A stretch of 64,000 nt of DNA, from assembly GCA_942491975.1 (NCBI GenBank), contig CALOCY010000004.1:682001-746000 (forward strand). Direction: 5' to 3'. Under the pieces are notes generated by a model. The model saw nothing but the letters and a program-made list of their open reading frames with translations. It ran no database searches and had not been told where the DNA came from. The translations under genes and the position numbers were made by a program. Position 1 is the stretch's first letter, and every line of letters begins with the position of its first letter. Below, one piece after another: positions 34,120-43,541 of the stretch. The stretch is from CALOCY01 sp942491975 (GTDB lineage: Bacteria > Bacteroidota > Bacteroidia > Bacteroidales > Prolixibacteraceae).

Positions 34120-35453
34120 TATTTTTCCGTAAGTTTTCGTGCTTTGTCAACAGTAATGCGTACTCCATTTTTATACGCTGCTATAAATGCATCTTTAACC
34201 CCTTCAAGTTTTACCTGTTTTAGCAGTAAAAGTGCATCTTCGTAGGTCGATGTATTGCCGGTTGTATACACAACTACCCTGCGATCGTCTTTATAGCTGT
34301 CAATCTGCCTGAATTTAGAAATTTTATTGTACAATCGGTTCATGTAATCGGGTAAACCTTTACTGTAAGCCCCAATTTGTATTTTATATGTTATAACATC
34401 GGCAGGAGGGGGCGGTGTTTCAGTCTCTTTGATCACTACAACTTCTGATGGTTGCTCACGTGTAACAGCTTCATGTTTTGGTGCATTCCACTCTTTCAAT
34501 AATGCCTGATTCTCATTATTTAATGTGTCAACCTGTTTTTGTGTGGCATTTTGCCAGAATATCATCTCTTTTTCGCGCGACTCTACAAAAAATTCTTGTG
34601 CTGTGCCAGTAAGATCCGGTATTTGGGATTCAAGCTCAAGAATGGTTGTCGCCAGTTTCGATTGTTCCTCTCTTTCGGCTAATTGGTTGTACCGGTTACG
34701 CAGCTTAACTGATAGTTTTAACAGAGAGTCGGATTGTTGCCGGGAGACCCATGCCTTCAGAAAAAGGTTTAGTGCTTCCTTATTTTTAAACTGCGTTATG
34801 CTGCGATACAATATTACAGGTGTGACCTGAAATTCGAATATGGTATCATGGAGCGATGCAGGTATTGTAACCTCAGAAGTGTTTAATTTGTTATGATCAG
34901 AATTGGCTGGCGGGAGCAGGGTGTCTTCTTTTAGTATATGGTTCTCAGCAACTTCCTGTTGTGAAGGAAAGATAGACATTGGTTCTTCCTCTTTTTCCTG
35001 TAAACTGTTGATCATTTCCCGGCAACGGGCTTCTTTTCTTTCTATTTTTAGGCGTTTTTGCTCCCGTTTTTTAGAAATAGCAGTGAATGTTGCATAGCTC
35101 TCAAGTGCCAGGTTCCACATCTCATTCTGTTCATAAACCATTGCAAGATAATAATGGACATTGTCGGGGACATCTGCTGTTGAAGCCAGTTTAAGTGCTT
35201 CTAAAACGGTTGGTGAATAGTGTTTCATTTCAACTGATGATGCCCCAAAGTAATAGTTTATCTTTCCATCACCGGGATACAGTTTTGCCAGCTGTTCAAA
35301 ATAGGGCAGGGCATAGCTGTATTTTTCATCTTCAAATAATTTGACGGCTTTTAACTCACTGTCGTTTTGAGCAACTAATCTTGAGGAGAGAAGCAGGCAA
35401 ATTATAATCAGTCTCAATAACAATATAAAATTGTTTCTTGCGAACATGAACAA
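34119..35453 (-). CDS. Exported TPR/SPOR-domain protein
   Basis: 444 residues. Signal peptide (FILLLRLIIICLLLSSRLVAQ), TPR-like helices (about 30-130: LFEDEKYSYALPYFEQLAKLYPG, LAMVYEQNEMWNLAL), a charged low-complexity linker, and a C-terminal SPOR-like domain (YKIQIGAYSKGLPDYMNRLYNK... to GVRITVDKARKL). SPOR domains bind denuded peptidoglycan, so it probably acts at the cell wall or septum. Coupled to clpS, apparently without functional relation. Confidence 0.75.
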   Translation of the reverse strand: MFMFARNNFILLLRLIIICLLLSSRLVAQNDSELKAVKLFEDEKYSYALPYFEQLAKLYPGDGKINYYFGASSVEMKHYSPTVLEALKLASTADVPDNVHYYLAMVYEQNEMWNLALESYATFTAISKKREQKRLKIERKEARCREMINSLQEKEEEPMSIFPSQQEVAENHILKEDTLLPPANSDHNKLNTSEVTIPASLHDTIFEFQVTPVILYRSITQFKNKEALNLFLKAWVSRQQSDSLLKLSVKLRNRYNQLAEREEQSKLATTILELESQIPDLTGTAQEFFVESREKEMIFWQNATQKQVDTLNNENQALLKEWNAPKHEAVTREQPSEVVVIKETETPPPPADVITYKIQIGAYSKGLPDYMNRLYNKISKFRQIDSYKDDRRVVVYTTGNTSTYEDALLLLKQVKLEGVKDAFIAAYKNGVRITVDKARKLTEK

Positions 35454-35578
35454 TGCTTTTTTTATTTAATTATCTAATTTAGTAATAAAGTACAAATATT
35501 GAAAATTGGTGCGATAAATAGTATGTATTGTTGTTTCTTTTTTATATATTGTTATTCTTAATATTAAAGTAATCGGTT

Positions 35579-36055
35579 ATGGTTCATTTAAAAGAAGGTG
35601 ATAAAGCTCCTGGTTTTAAGGCAAAAGATCAAAATGGAGAAATAATATCGCTGAGTGATTACAAAGGAAAGAAAGTAATTTTGTATTTTTATCCTAAGGA
35701 TAATACCTCGGGATGTACGGCTGAAGCATGTGACCTGAATGATAATTACAACAATTGGTTAGCCAAAGGATTTGATGTTGTTGGAGTTAGTCCGGATAGT
35801 GAAGCATCACACCTGAAGTTTATTGCAAAACATAACCTTGGGTTTCGGTTGATTGCGGATACTGAAAAGGAAGTACTACAGGCTTATGGTGTATGGGGAG
35901 AAAAGAAGATGTATGGGAAAACTTACATGGGGGTGTTGCGTACCACTTTTGTGGTTGATGAAGAGGGAAAGATTATGAAAATCTTTACGAAAGTGAAAAC
36001 CAAAGAGCATACAGCACAGATTTTGGATACATTGGATCAGCAGCAAAATAGATAA
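35579..36055 (+). CDS. bcp: Thioredoxin-dependent thiol peroxidase (Bcp/PrxQ)
   Basis: 158 residues, peroxiredoxin fold. The peroxidatic Cys is in YPKDNTSGCTAEACDLND, where the second Cys five residues later is the PrxQ-type resolving position. The ending RTTFVVDEEGKIMKIF is conserved. Reduces H2O2 and organic peroxides, useful to an organism with oxygen-sensitive hydrogenases. Lies 22 bp before recA and may be cotranscribed. Confidence 0.95.
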   Translation: MVHLKEGDKAPGFKAKDQNGEIISLSDYKGKKVILYFYPKDNTSGCTAEACDLNDNYNNWLAKGFDVVGVSPDSEASHLKFIAKHNLGFRLIADTEKEVLQAYGVWGEKKMYGKTYMGVLRTTFVVDEEGKIMKIFTKVKTKEHTAQILDTLDQQQNR

Positions 36056-36077
36056 ACAATAGTTTAAACAGAAAAAT

Positions 36078-37109
36078 ATGACAAACGAAGAACGGGAAAA
36101 GATCAATAAAGAGAAGCTGAAGGCACTTCAGCTTACGATGGATAAGATAGAGAAAGCTTACGGTAAGGGATCAATTATGCGCATGGGTGACAAAGCAGTT
36201 GACGATGTGCCGGTTATTTCATCCGGATCGATAGGCCTTGACATCGCATTGGGAGTGGGAGGATACCCTAAAGGGCGTATTGTTGAGATTTATGGGCCTG
36301 AGTCGTCGGGTAAGACAACATTGGCCATTCATGCCATTGCCGAAGCTCAAAAAGCAGGGGGCCTCGCAGCAGTTATTGATGCCGAACACGCCTTTGATCC
36401 GTCATATGCCGAAAAACTGGGGGTAAATACAAATGACCTGCTTATATCTCAGCCCGACAACGGAGAACAGGCATTGGAGATTGCCGATAACCTGATTCGT
36501 TCGGGGGCACTTGATATTATTGTAATTGATTCGGTCGCGGCATTGACGCCCAAAGCAGAAATTGAGGGGGATATGGGTGATTCAAGAATGGGGTTACAGG
36601 CCCGTTTGATGTCACAGGCACTGCGTAAATTAACAGCTACCATTAGCCGGACAAAAACGTGCTGTATATTTATCAATCAATTGCGTGAAAAGATTGGTGT
36701 GATGTTTGGCAATCCGGAGACCACAACCGGAGGGAATGCCCTGAAGTTTTATGCTTCGGTTCGTCTGGATATTCGCCGCATAGGACAGATAAAAGAAGGT
36801 GATGAAGCGATGGGTAACCATACCAGGGTGAAAGTGGTGAAAAATAAAGTAGCACCCCCGTTTAGAAAAGCTGAGTTCGATATTATGTATGGCGAAGGCA
36901 TTTCTAAAAACGGGGAAATTATTGATTTGGGTGTTGAACGGGAGATTATCAGGAAGAGCGGTTCGTGGTTTAGCTATGGGGATACGAAACTGGGACAGGG
37001 ACGTGAGGCTGTGAAAGGATTGATTAAAGATAATCCCGAGCTGGCTGAAGAGCTTGAGCAAAAAATATTAGAGCGTATTGCAGGTGTGGTAAATCCAGAA
37101 GTGGATTAA
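36078..37109 (+). CDS. recA: Recombinase RecA
   Basis: 343 residues. Walker A GPESSGKTT, the LLISQPDNGEQALEI segment, L2 loop with NQLREKIGVMFGNPETTTGGNALKFYASVR, and the C-terminal RecA domain are intact. Central to homologous recombination and SOS. A hairpin terminator follows 25 bp after the stop. Confidence 0.98.
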   Translation: MTNEEREKINKEKLKALQLTMDKIEKAYGKGSIMRMGDKAVDDVPVISSGSIGLDIALGVGGYPKGRIVEIYGPESSGKTTLAIHAIAEAQKAGGLAAVIDAEHAFDPSYAEKLGVNTNDLLISQPDNGEQALEIADNLIRSGALDIIVIDSVAALTPKAEIEGDMGDSRMGLQARLMSQALRKLTATISRTKTCCIFINQLREKIGVMFGNPETTTGGNALKFYASVRLDIRRIGQIKEGDEAMGNHTRVKVVKNKVAPPFRKAEFDIMYGEGISKNGEIIDLGVEREIIRKSGSWFSYGDTKLGQGREAVKGLIKDNPELAEELEQKILERIAGVVNPEVD

Positions 37110-37133
37110 TCAAAATATTATTTTTTGTGTTTT

Positions 37134-37168
37134 ATCCGGGTAGCTGTTGGTTGCCCGGATTTTTGTTT
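37134..37168 (+). terminator. Terminator after recA
   Basis: Stem ATCCGGG (37134-37140) with CCCGGAT (37154-37160), then a T-rich run to 37168. Confidence 0.85.
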
Positions 37169-37197
37169 TTATAGAAAGCTGGAAGTAACCGGAAAAA

Positions 37198-38034
37198 TTA
37201 GTCGAACTGAATATGACAGGCTTTAATAGCGGTGTTCATAAAAGAACCGGCTCTCTTTTCGAACGATTCAACCGATTCGGTGGTGAAATAGTTCACGGTT
37301 CCCCCGGTGGTGCATTTTGCTGCCATTTCAGGGTGTCGTTTCAAATAATCCTCCAATTTTTCAGCTACAATCGGTCCCTGCTCAATGAGTTTTACATGGG
37401 CAGGAAGAGATTGTTTTATTTGATGAGAAAGGAGTGGATAGTGTGTGCATCCCAATACAATAGTGTCAATCAAAGGGTCTTTGGACAGGAGGCTTTTTAC
37501 ATCACGTTGGATAAAATATCCAGCCCCGGGGCTGGATATTTCCTGATTCTCAACAATAGGTACCCACATGGGACATGCCTGTTGGTACACGGTTATGGGA
37601 TTTTCAGCACTTAACTTTTCAATCTCCAGCGGATATGAGTTGGAAGATACGGTACCGGAAGTAGCCAAAATACCTACGTGCCGGTTATGGGTATGTTGTA
37701 TTATCTCTTCTACGCTGGGCCTGATTACGCCAAGCACCCGGCGTTCCGGGTCAATGTCGGGGAGATGGCGTTGTTGAATTGTCCGCAGTGCTTTAGCTGA
37801 TGCCGTATTACAAGCCAATATAACAAGGTGACAGCCCATATCAAACAGTTTATGCACTGCCTGAACGGTGTATTGATACACCATGTCAAATGAACGTGTA
37901 CCGTAAGGTGTACGGGCATTGTCGCCCAAATAGATGTAATCGTACTGAGGTAAGGTTTTTACAATTTCATTGAGGATGGTTAATCCCCCATAACCTGAAT
38001 CAAATACACCTATAGGACCGGGATTTTTGTTCAT
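37198..38034 (-). CDS. murI: Glutamate racemase MurI
   Basis: 278 residues. Catalytic features: FDSGYGGLTIL at the N-terminus, LACNTASA (first catalytic Cys) and LGCTHYPLL (second catalytic Cys). Makes D-glutamate for peptidoglycan. Convergent with recA. The coding sequence contains a perfect 28-bp palindrome (37514-37541) encoding EISSPGAGYF. Confidence 0.96.
   Translation of the reverse strand: MNKNPGPIGVFDSGYGGLTILNEIVKTLPQYDYIYLGDNARTPYGTRSFDMVYQYTVQAVHKLFDMGCHLVILACNTASAKALRTIQQRHLPDIDPERRVLGVIRPSVEEIIQHTHNRHVGILATSGTVSSNSYPLEIEKLSAENPITVYQQACPMWVPIVENQEISSPGAGYFIQRDVKSLLSKDPLIDTIVLGCTHYPLLSHQIKQSLPAHVKLIEQGPIVAEKLEDYLKRHPEMAAKCTTGGTVNYFTTESVESFEKRAGSFMNTAIKACHIQFD
37514..37541. repeat. 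Perfect 28-bp palindrome inside murI
   Basis: AAATATCCAGCCCC (37514-37527) is followed directly by its reverse complement (37528-37541), with no loop. It encodes ordinary MurI residues, so the symmetry may be chance or a binding or cruciform site. Confidence 0.7.
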
Positions 38035-38047
38035 GATAAATCAATTT

Positions 38048-38130
38048 GACAATGAAAAATTAAAAATGAACAATAAGAAGTAAAGAAGTCAGAAAACAGA
38101 AGTTAATGGAAGTTATCCGAAGTTAACGGA
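38048..38130. repeat. Dispersed intergenic repeat, copy 3, with ~10-bp tandem units
   Basis: AATGAAAAATTAAAAATGAA followed by CAATAAGAAG matches copies at 24077 and 26386. It continues into AGTTAATGGA, AGTTATCCGA, AGTTAACGGA, a degenerate 10-bp tandem repeat (about 38101-38130). The gap 38035-38305 has no gene. Confidence 0.5.
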
Positions 38131-38254
38131 ATATAACAGAATCTTTTGGGGGTTAAAATAGATTCAACTTTTAGTCTTCCAAATTCTTTTTACTCTTAAA
38201 TCCTTGTTCAATATTCAAAAACAAAATGGTTAATAGCAACTAATTAAATAACAA

Positions 38255-38282
38255 AAAGCCACCTTAATCTAAGATGGCTTTT
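38255..38282 (-). terminator. Terminator of the uppS-bamA-ompH operon
   Basis: Stem AAAAGCCACCTT (38255-38266) with AAGATGGCTTTT (38271-38282), one mismatch. On the minus strand it lies 24 bp past the last ompH stop and ends in a T-run. Confidence 0.85.
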
Positions 38283-38305
38283 CAAATTTACGTATTTCGT
38301 TTGAA

Positions 38306-38818
38306 TTATTGAATTCCCAATTTTGCTTTTACCAGTGGCAACATGTCAATACTTTCATTTGATTTGTAAAGTATAGGTGTCCCGGGTTGAATGTCAAATA
38401 CATAAACAACTCCCTGTTCTTTACCTACAGTTTCAATGGCTTCTTTTGCTTTATCGTAAATAGGTTTAAACAACTCAGCCTGTTTTTGCTGAAATTGTTG
38501 TTGTGCCGTTTGTTGGAAATTCTGTATTCTTTGTCGTAAACCTTCAAGATCAGCTTCCTGTGTGGTTCTGGCAACATCTGAAAGGCTGTCTCTTTTTTCA
38601 ATATAAGCTGTCAGCTTTTGTTGATACTCTTGTTGCATCGTCGTTTGTTGCTCTTCCAACTCTGTGGCTACTTTGTTTAATTCGGCCTCCGCTGTTGCCC
38701 TCTCCGGCATCACTGAGATTAACTGTTGTGTGTCGATATGACCAAATTTTTGTGCAAAGACAGTTGTCCCTGCCAAAAGTAATACTGCTACAAAGAACAG
38801 TTTAAATAGGTTTTTCAT
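38306..38818 (-). CDS. OmpH/Skp-family periplasmic chaperone, second copy
   Basis: 170 residues from ATG 38818 (MKNLFKLFFVAVLLLAG); an ATG three codons earlier (38827) is possible. Signal peptide ending VFAQ, then FGHIDTQQLISVMPERATAE and a long coiled coil (about 45-120) rich in Gln and Glu, as in Skp tentacles. Escorts unfolded outer-membrane proteins to BamA. Tandem paralogue of the next upstream gene, a common Bacteroidota arrangement. Confidence 0.92.
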   Translation of the reverse strand: MKNLFKLFFVAVLLLAGTTVFAQKFGHIDTQQLISVMPERATAEAELNKVATELEEQQTTMQQEYQQKLTAYIEKRDSLSDVARTTQEADLEGLRQRIQNFQQTAQQQFQQKQAELFKPIYDKAKEAIETVGKEQGVVYVFDIQPGTPILYKSNESIDMLPLVKAKLGIQ

Positions 38819-38853
38819 GGTGTTCATTTTAAAATTTTAACAAATATAGAAAA

Positions 38854-39369
38854 TTAATTTTTATACCCTAGCTTTTGAAGTACCTGATCACTTAAATCAT
38901 ACTTTGGATTAGTGTATAGCATTGTTACACCACCTGATTTATCAAAGATAACGGCATAACTACCATCAGCGGCAATCTCTTTTACTGTATTAAAAATATC
39001 GTCCTGTATTGGTTGGATAAGGTCTTGTCGCTTTTTGAAAATATCACCTTCGCGTCCGAAATATTTGCGTTGAAGCGTTTTGTACTCTTTTTCTTTGGAG
39101 ATGATCACATCTTCACGCTTTCTTTTCATATCATCGGAAAGTAATACGCTTTCAGCCTGAAAATCTTTATACATCTGATCCAGCTCGGCCCGTATGGTCT
39201 CTAACTCTTTCTGATACTGTTTTGAAAGCTTGTCCAGTTGTTCCTCTGCAGCATTATAAGCAGGAATATTCTCCATAATATACTGTGTGTCAACAAAGGC
39301 GTACTTTTGGGCAAATATGGTGCCTGCAAAAAAGGCAATAAGGGCGATTGTTAATACTACTTTTTTCAT
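38854..39369 (-). CDS. OmpH/Skp-family periplasmic chaperone, first copy
   Basis: 171 residues from ATG 39369 (MKKVVLTIALIAFFAGTIFAQ); an ATG eight codons earlier is less likely because the signal peptide starts here. YAFVDTQYIMENIPAYNAAE and a charged coiled coil (about 45-115: LSKQYQKELETIRAELDQMY) are Skp-like. It lies between bamA and the second ompH in one operon. Confidence 0.93.
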   Translation of the reverse strand: MKKVVLTIALIAFFAGTIFAQKYAFVDTQYIMENIPAYNAAEEQLDKLSKQYQKELETIRAELDQMYKDFQAESVLLSDDMKRKREDVIISKEKEYKTLQRKYFGREGDIFKKRQDLIQPIQDDIFNTVKEIAADGSYAVIFDKSGGVTMLYTNPKYDLSDQVLQKLGYKN

Positions 39370-39433
39370 GATCTTTGTTTTTAAGTTTAACATTTCTGAA
39401 AAAAAATGTCAGCAAATATCATTCCATGAATAA

Positions 39434-42040
39434 TTAGAAACTTTTTCCCATGGTAAAATGGAACTGACTACCATTGGCCCCTGGTTGAGCAACTTCATCA
39501 AAGCCATAGCCCCAATCAATTCCCATTAGTCCAAACATGGGTAAGAATATACGTAGTCCAATTCCTGCTGAACGTTTGAGATTGAAAGGATTGTAATCAC
39601 TAAAATTATTCCATGCGTTTCCTGCTTCGAGAAATGCTGCAGCATAAATAGTTGCTGATTCTTTCAATGTAATGGGATAACGCAATTCAAGGGTCATTTT
39701 ATTGTATAAGCTGGCAGCTGTACCGGGAGAAAGAGCATTGTTCTCGTATCCCCTCATCGCAATAATTTCATAGTTGTAAAGTGAATAACCCGACATACCA
39801 TCTCCCCCCATATTAAACCCTTCAAGTGGCGATTTTTTATTTTTGTTATAATAACCAAGGAAACCCCCTTCAATTTTGGCATTGATAACAAATTTGCGTT
39901 GTCTGTCCAGCGGGGTGAATACTGATCCGCTAAATTTCCATTTGTGGTATTCAATCCAACGGTACCTGTCCTGATCAGATAGTTCCGGATCATCGTAATT
40001 TTTCCCGTCTATCCATGAGAACGGGGGAGTGAATTCCAGTGAAAAAGAGAATGATGAACCGTATCTGGTATATAACGGGTTGTCAATAGAGTTTCGGCCA
40101 AATACAGTTTTAAAGCTGAGCGTGTTGGTATTGCCATCAGACATAAGGCTCTGGTAATATTTCCAGTTGTCCAGTTTATTGTGCTGGTATGAGACCTCGT
40201 GGTATAACGTGAAGTAATCGTCGGGCCACGATAAACGGTAACCATACCCCAGTGCAATACCGGTGGTAATACTTGCCGATTCTATCTCGTAATCGTATTG
40301 GTTGCCATAAGAATTGTATCCGCCACCATATCCATAAGAATTGTATCCACCGTATCCATAAGGACTATACCCGCCATATCCACCGTAGGGGTTATATCCA
40401 CCGGAATAAAAATTGCGGTCGCCATACGTAATTTTATTGTGGTATACGGAGAAGGTAAAACTATTGGGTTTTTTCCCACCAAACCACGGCTCTACGAAAG
40501 AGAGGCTATAGGTTTGATAGTATGACCCGTTTGTCTGGGCACGCAGGCTCAATGTTTGCCCGTCACCGGTAGGCAGGGGCCTCCATGCTTTCCCGTTGAA
40601 AATATTCCGGGCAGAGAAATTGGCCAGTTTTAAACCAACACTTCCAATAATCATACCGGCACCCCAGCCTCCGGAGAGTTCGATCTGGCTATTGGGTTTT
40701 TCTTCCAATTCATAGACAATATCGACAGTGCCGTCTTCCCTGTTGGGAATAACATCCGGGTGTATTTTTTCAGGGTCAAAGTGTCCCAGCTGTGCCAATT
40801 CACGGTATGAACGCATGAGTTTTTCTTTACTGAAAAGATCTCCGGGCAATGTTCTCAGTTCCCGGCGTGCCACATGTTCATGTGTCTGGGTATTGCCCGA
40901 AATAAGTACCTGGTCAATGGTTGCCTGTGAACCTTCATACATGCGCATCTCCAGATTGATGGAGTCGTTTTCAATTTTGGTTTCAACAGGGTCAATATTG
41001 AAGAAAACGTATCCATTGTCCTGGTAAAGGGTGCTCACGGCGTCAGCATCATCGAGAAGACGTTTGTTTAAAAGGCTTTGGTCATAAATATCCCCTTTTT
41101 TGATGCCAAATACCATACTCAAGAATTCACTGTCATAAACCGTGTTCCCCACCCATTTTACATCACCAAAATAGTATTTATTTCCCTCTTCCACCCATAC
41201 ATCAACATTAACGGTATTGTTTGGGTTATGCGATATGGAATCGTTGATAACGATGGCATCACGGTAACCTTTTTCATTGTATTTCTTTACCAGGTTAATT
41301 TTATCTTCTTCGTACTTGTCTTCGAGAAATTTCTTTGAGTTGAAGAAGTTTTTGAGTTTTTTTGCCTTTGTTTTTTTCATGGTTCTTTCGAGTTGTTTCG
41401 AAGAGAGCGACTTATTGCCATGAAATGTTATTGATGCAATTTTTACTTTTTCTTTTTTGTCAACATTTATATCAAGAATGATGCTGTTTTCCTTGTCTTG
41501 ATCGTCACGTTGTATGATTTTCACCTCGGTATTGAGGTATCCTTTTTCGTGAAAAAGATTTTTTATAATTTGTTCGGCACTGCTTAATTGCGCAGGGGTA
41601 ATTTTACTGCCTTCAAGCAGCAGTACTTTAGATGTGATGTCATTTTTCTCAGAATTGCTTATTCCGTTGAAGTTCACCTGTGAAAGACTGGGTACACTTT
41701 GAAGGTGAAGCTGCAGGTATATTTTATTATTGATTACTTTTTCGGCAGTAATTTTAACATCAGAGAAGAGTTGTTGTGCCCATAATTTTTTTATAGCATC
41801 GGTAATGGCATTTCCAGGCACCTTTACTTCATCGCCCACTTTTAATCCTGAAAGTGCAATCAGGGTATTGCTGTCAAGGTATTTTATCCCTACAACCTCA
41901 ATCCCTCCAATTTCGTATGTTTTGGGACTGGAATAATAAATGGAGAAATTGGTTTCTTCTTTCTCCTCCTGGGCAAATAGTGTGATTCCCCAAAGTGATA
42001 ATATCAGTAACAGACTAAATTTTGTATGTATTTTCATCAT
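39434..42040 (-). CDS. bamA: BamA outer-membrane assembly factor with a Gly/Tyr-rich loop
   Basis: The start is placed at the tandem ATG codons 42040/42037, giving MMKIHTKFSLLLILSLWGI, a signal peptide; this overlaps the uppS stop by about 25 bp. A longer frame to 42160 lies wholly inside uppS. The product (about 868 aa) has five POTRA-like repeats and a C-terminal 16-strand barrel ending FHFTMGKSF. A tract of repeated GGYNPYG/GGYNSYG-like units (40290-40410) lies in the barrel and is probably an extracellular loop. BamA inserts outer-membrane proteins. Confidence 0.95.
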   Translation of the reverse strand: MMKIHTKFSLLLILSLWGITLFAQEEKEETNFSIYYSSPKTYEIGGIEVVGIKYLDSNTLIALSGLKVGDEVKVPGNAITDAIKKLWAQQLFSDVKITAEKVINNKIYLQLHLQSVPSLSQVNFNGISNSEKNDITSKVLLLEGSKITPAQLSSAEQIIKNLFHEKGYLNTEVKIIQRDDQDKENSIILDINVDKKEKVKIASITFHGNKSLSSKQLERTMKKTKAKKLKNFFNSKKFLEDKYEEDKINLVKKYNEKGYRDAIVINDSISHNPNNTVNVDVWVEEGNKYYFGDVKWVGNTVYDSEFLSMVFGIKKGDIYDQSLLNKRLLDDADAVSTLYQDNGYVFFNIDPVETKIENDSINLEMRMYEGSQATIDQVLISGNTQTHEHVARRELRTLPGDLFSKEKLMRSYRELAQLGHFDPEKIHPDVIPNREDGTVDIVYELEEKPNSQIELSGGWGAGMIIGSVGLKLANFSARNIFNGKAWRPLPTGDGQTLSLRAQTNGSYYQTYSLSFVEPWFGGKKPNSFTFSVYHNKITYGDRNFYSGGYNPYGGYGGYSPYGYGGYNSYGYGGGYNSYGNQYDYEIESASITTGIALGYGYRLSWPDDYFTLYHEVSYQHNKLDNWKYYQSLMSDGNTNTLSFKTVFGRNSIDNPLYTRYGSSFSFSLEFTPPFSWIDGKNYDDPELSDQDRYRWIEYHKWKFSGSVFTPLDRQRKFVINAKIEGGFLGYYNKNKKSPLEGFNMGGDGMSGYSLYNYEIIAMRGYENNALSPGTAASLYNKMTLELRYPITLKESATIYAAAFLEAGNAWNNFSDYNPFNLKRSAGIGLRIFLPMFGLMGIDWGYGFDEVAQPGANGSQFHFTMGKSF

Positions 42041-42776
42041 TGATTTGTTCACTGGTTTTACCAAATCGTCTTTCTCTTTGCTGAAATTCATATATTGCTT
42101 CAAATAAGTTTTCTTTTTTAAAATCGGGCCAAAGTATAGGCGTGAAATATAACTCTGCATAAGCAGCCTGCCACAATAAAAAATTACTCATGCGTTGTTC
42201 CCCGCTTGTTCGTATGAGCAGTTCCGGCTCAGGGAAACAAGAGGTAGTAAGGAATTTGTCAATAACCGATTCGTTGATTTCGTTCAACGTAAGATCTCCG
42301 TCAGCTACTTTACGGGAGATAGTTTTAACAGCATTGGTGATTTCCCATTTTGAGCTATAGCTCAATGCAATGACAAGGTTTAACCCGTTGTTGTTTTTTA
42401 ACCGCTCAATAGTAGCATTAAGGTTGTTTTGAACTTCGACAGGTAAACTGTTGGTGTCACCGATTGTGTGCAGCCGGACATTATTTTTTAACAGGTTGTC
42501 CGTTTCGTTGTTAATAGCATGTATTAGCAGTGTCATTAATGCATTGATCTCTTGTTGGGGCCTGTTCCAGTTTTCGGTAGAAAAAGCGTATAACGTGAGA
42601 TACTTAAGACCAATTTCTCCGGCTCCTTCCACAACCGAACGGACAGCATCAACGCCATGTTGGTGGCCGAAAGCACGGTTTTTGCCCTGCTGACGCGCCC
42701 ATCGTCCATTGCCATCCATTATTATGGCAATGTGTTGAGGCATCTTATCTGGTCTTATTTTTCCTTTTATTGACAT
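42015..42776 (-). CDS. uppS: Isoprenyl (undecaprenyl) diphosphate synthase UppS
   Basis: 253 residues. IAIIMDGNGRWARQQG carries the catalytic Asp, AFGHQHGVDAV and SGEQRMSNFLLWQAAYAELYF are family signatures. Makes the C55 lipid carrier for peptidoglycan and O-glycans. Translationally overlaps bamA downstream, 12 bp after the DUF6089 gene upstream. Confidence 0.97.
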   Translation of the reverse strand: MSIKGKIRPDKMPQHIAIIMDGNGRWARQQGKNRAFGHQHGVDAVRSVVEGAGEIGLKYLTLYAFSTENWNRPQQEINALMTLLIHAINNETDNLLKNNVRLHTIGDTNSLPVEVQNNLNATIERLKNNNGLNLVIALSYSSKWEITNAVKTISRKVADGDLTLNEINESVIDKFLTTSCFPEPELLIRTSGEQRMSNFLLWQAAYAELYFTPILWPDFKKENLFEAIYEFQQRERRFGKTSEQINDENTYKI

Positions 42777-42788
42777 CGTTCAGTTAAA

Positions 42789-43541
42789 CTAATAGTCATA
42801 TACCGGACAATCGTTCTTGTTTAAAAACAACAGGTAATTGATTTGCACGCCAAAGCTAGTAAACCAATCGTTGTTGTGCAAGTTGTCATTTGCATCAATT
42901 GCAAAAGGGTCTGCTATATTATCCAGTTTGTCTGTAAGTGTTTTTTGCAGGTTCCATTCCAATCCAACAGCCAGCTTTTTCCCGATGTTATGCATAACCC
43001 CGACAGAAAAAGGAATGATAAGATCTGTAGAGTAACCTGTTCCCCTGTTTGGGCGAGGTTGTAAATCGTATTGATAGTTGATTCCGGAAGGGGTAACTGC
43101 TACAGGAATACTTACTTGTTCAAAACCGTTGTATTGATAGTAATTTGTCCCTATTCCCAATGCAATGTAAGGTGTGAAATTGTGTTGTTCGTCACCCAAA
43201 ATAAAGTTTAGGTAATTAAACTGAAATTGTACGGAAAAATCTAAGATTGTTTTGTTGCCAATCCAGTCCGATACATTTTCGGTTTCAATACTGTTTAATT
43301 TACCCGCAATATTGGCTTTATGGTATCCAATATTTGTTTTTATAGCCAATCTTGAGTTGAGATTGTACCTGCAAAATGCAGAGACACTGATTCCCAATGA
43401 TTTTGCATAATCTGTTTTTGTTAAATCTCCCCAGATGACGTTTGTGCCTGTAAAAATACCGACATCAACACTTTTACGCTGTGCAAATGCCGACATCATG
43501 AAAACGATACAGAGTAGTGTCAAAAATATTTTTCGTGTCAT
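42789..43541 (-). CDS. DUF6089-family outer-membrane barrel protein
   Basis: 250 residues from ATG 43541 (MTRKIFLTLLCIVFMMSAFAQ, a signal peptide); an ATG 17 codons earlier is unlikely. The pattern VDVGIFTGTNVIWGDLTKTDY and beta-rich remainder match DUF6089, a protein always found next to uppS-bamA in Bacteroidota. Probably an 8-10 strand barrel. Function unknown; the conserved location suggests envelope biogenesis. Confidence 0.88.
   Translation of the reverse strand: MTRKIFLTLLCIVFMMSAFAQRKSVDVGIFTGTNVIWGDLTKTDYAKSLGISVSAFCRYNLNSRLAIKTNIGYHKANIAGKLNSIETENVSDWIGNKTILDFSVQFQFNYLNFILGDEQHNFTPYIALGIGTNYYQYNGFEQVSIPVAVTPSGINYQYDLQPRPNRGTGYSTDLIIPFSVGVMHNIGKKLAVGLEWNLQKTLTDKLDNIADPFAIDANDNLHNNDWFTSFGVQINYLLFLNKNDCPVYDY

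Noticed and set aside
42041..42160. Longer BamA start at 42160
   Set aside because: The added 40 residues are entirely inside uppS, while the tandem ATGs at 42040/42037 give a normal signal peptide.
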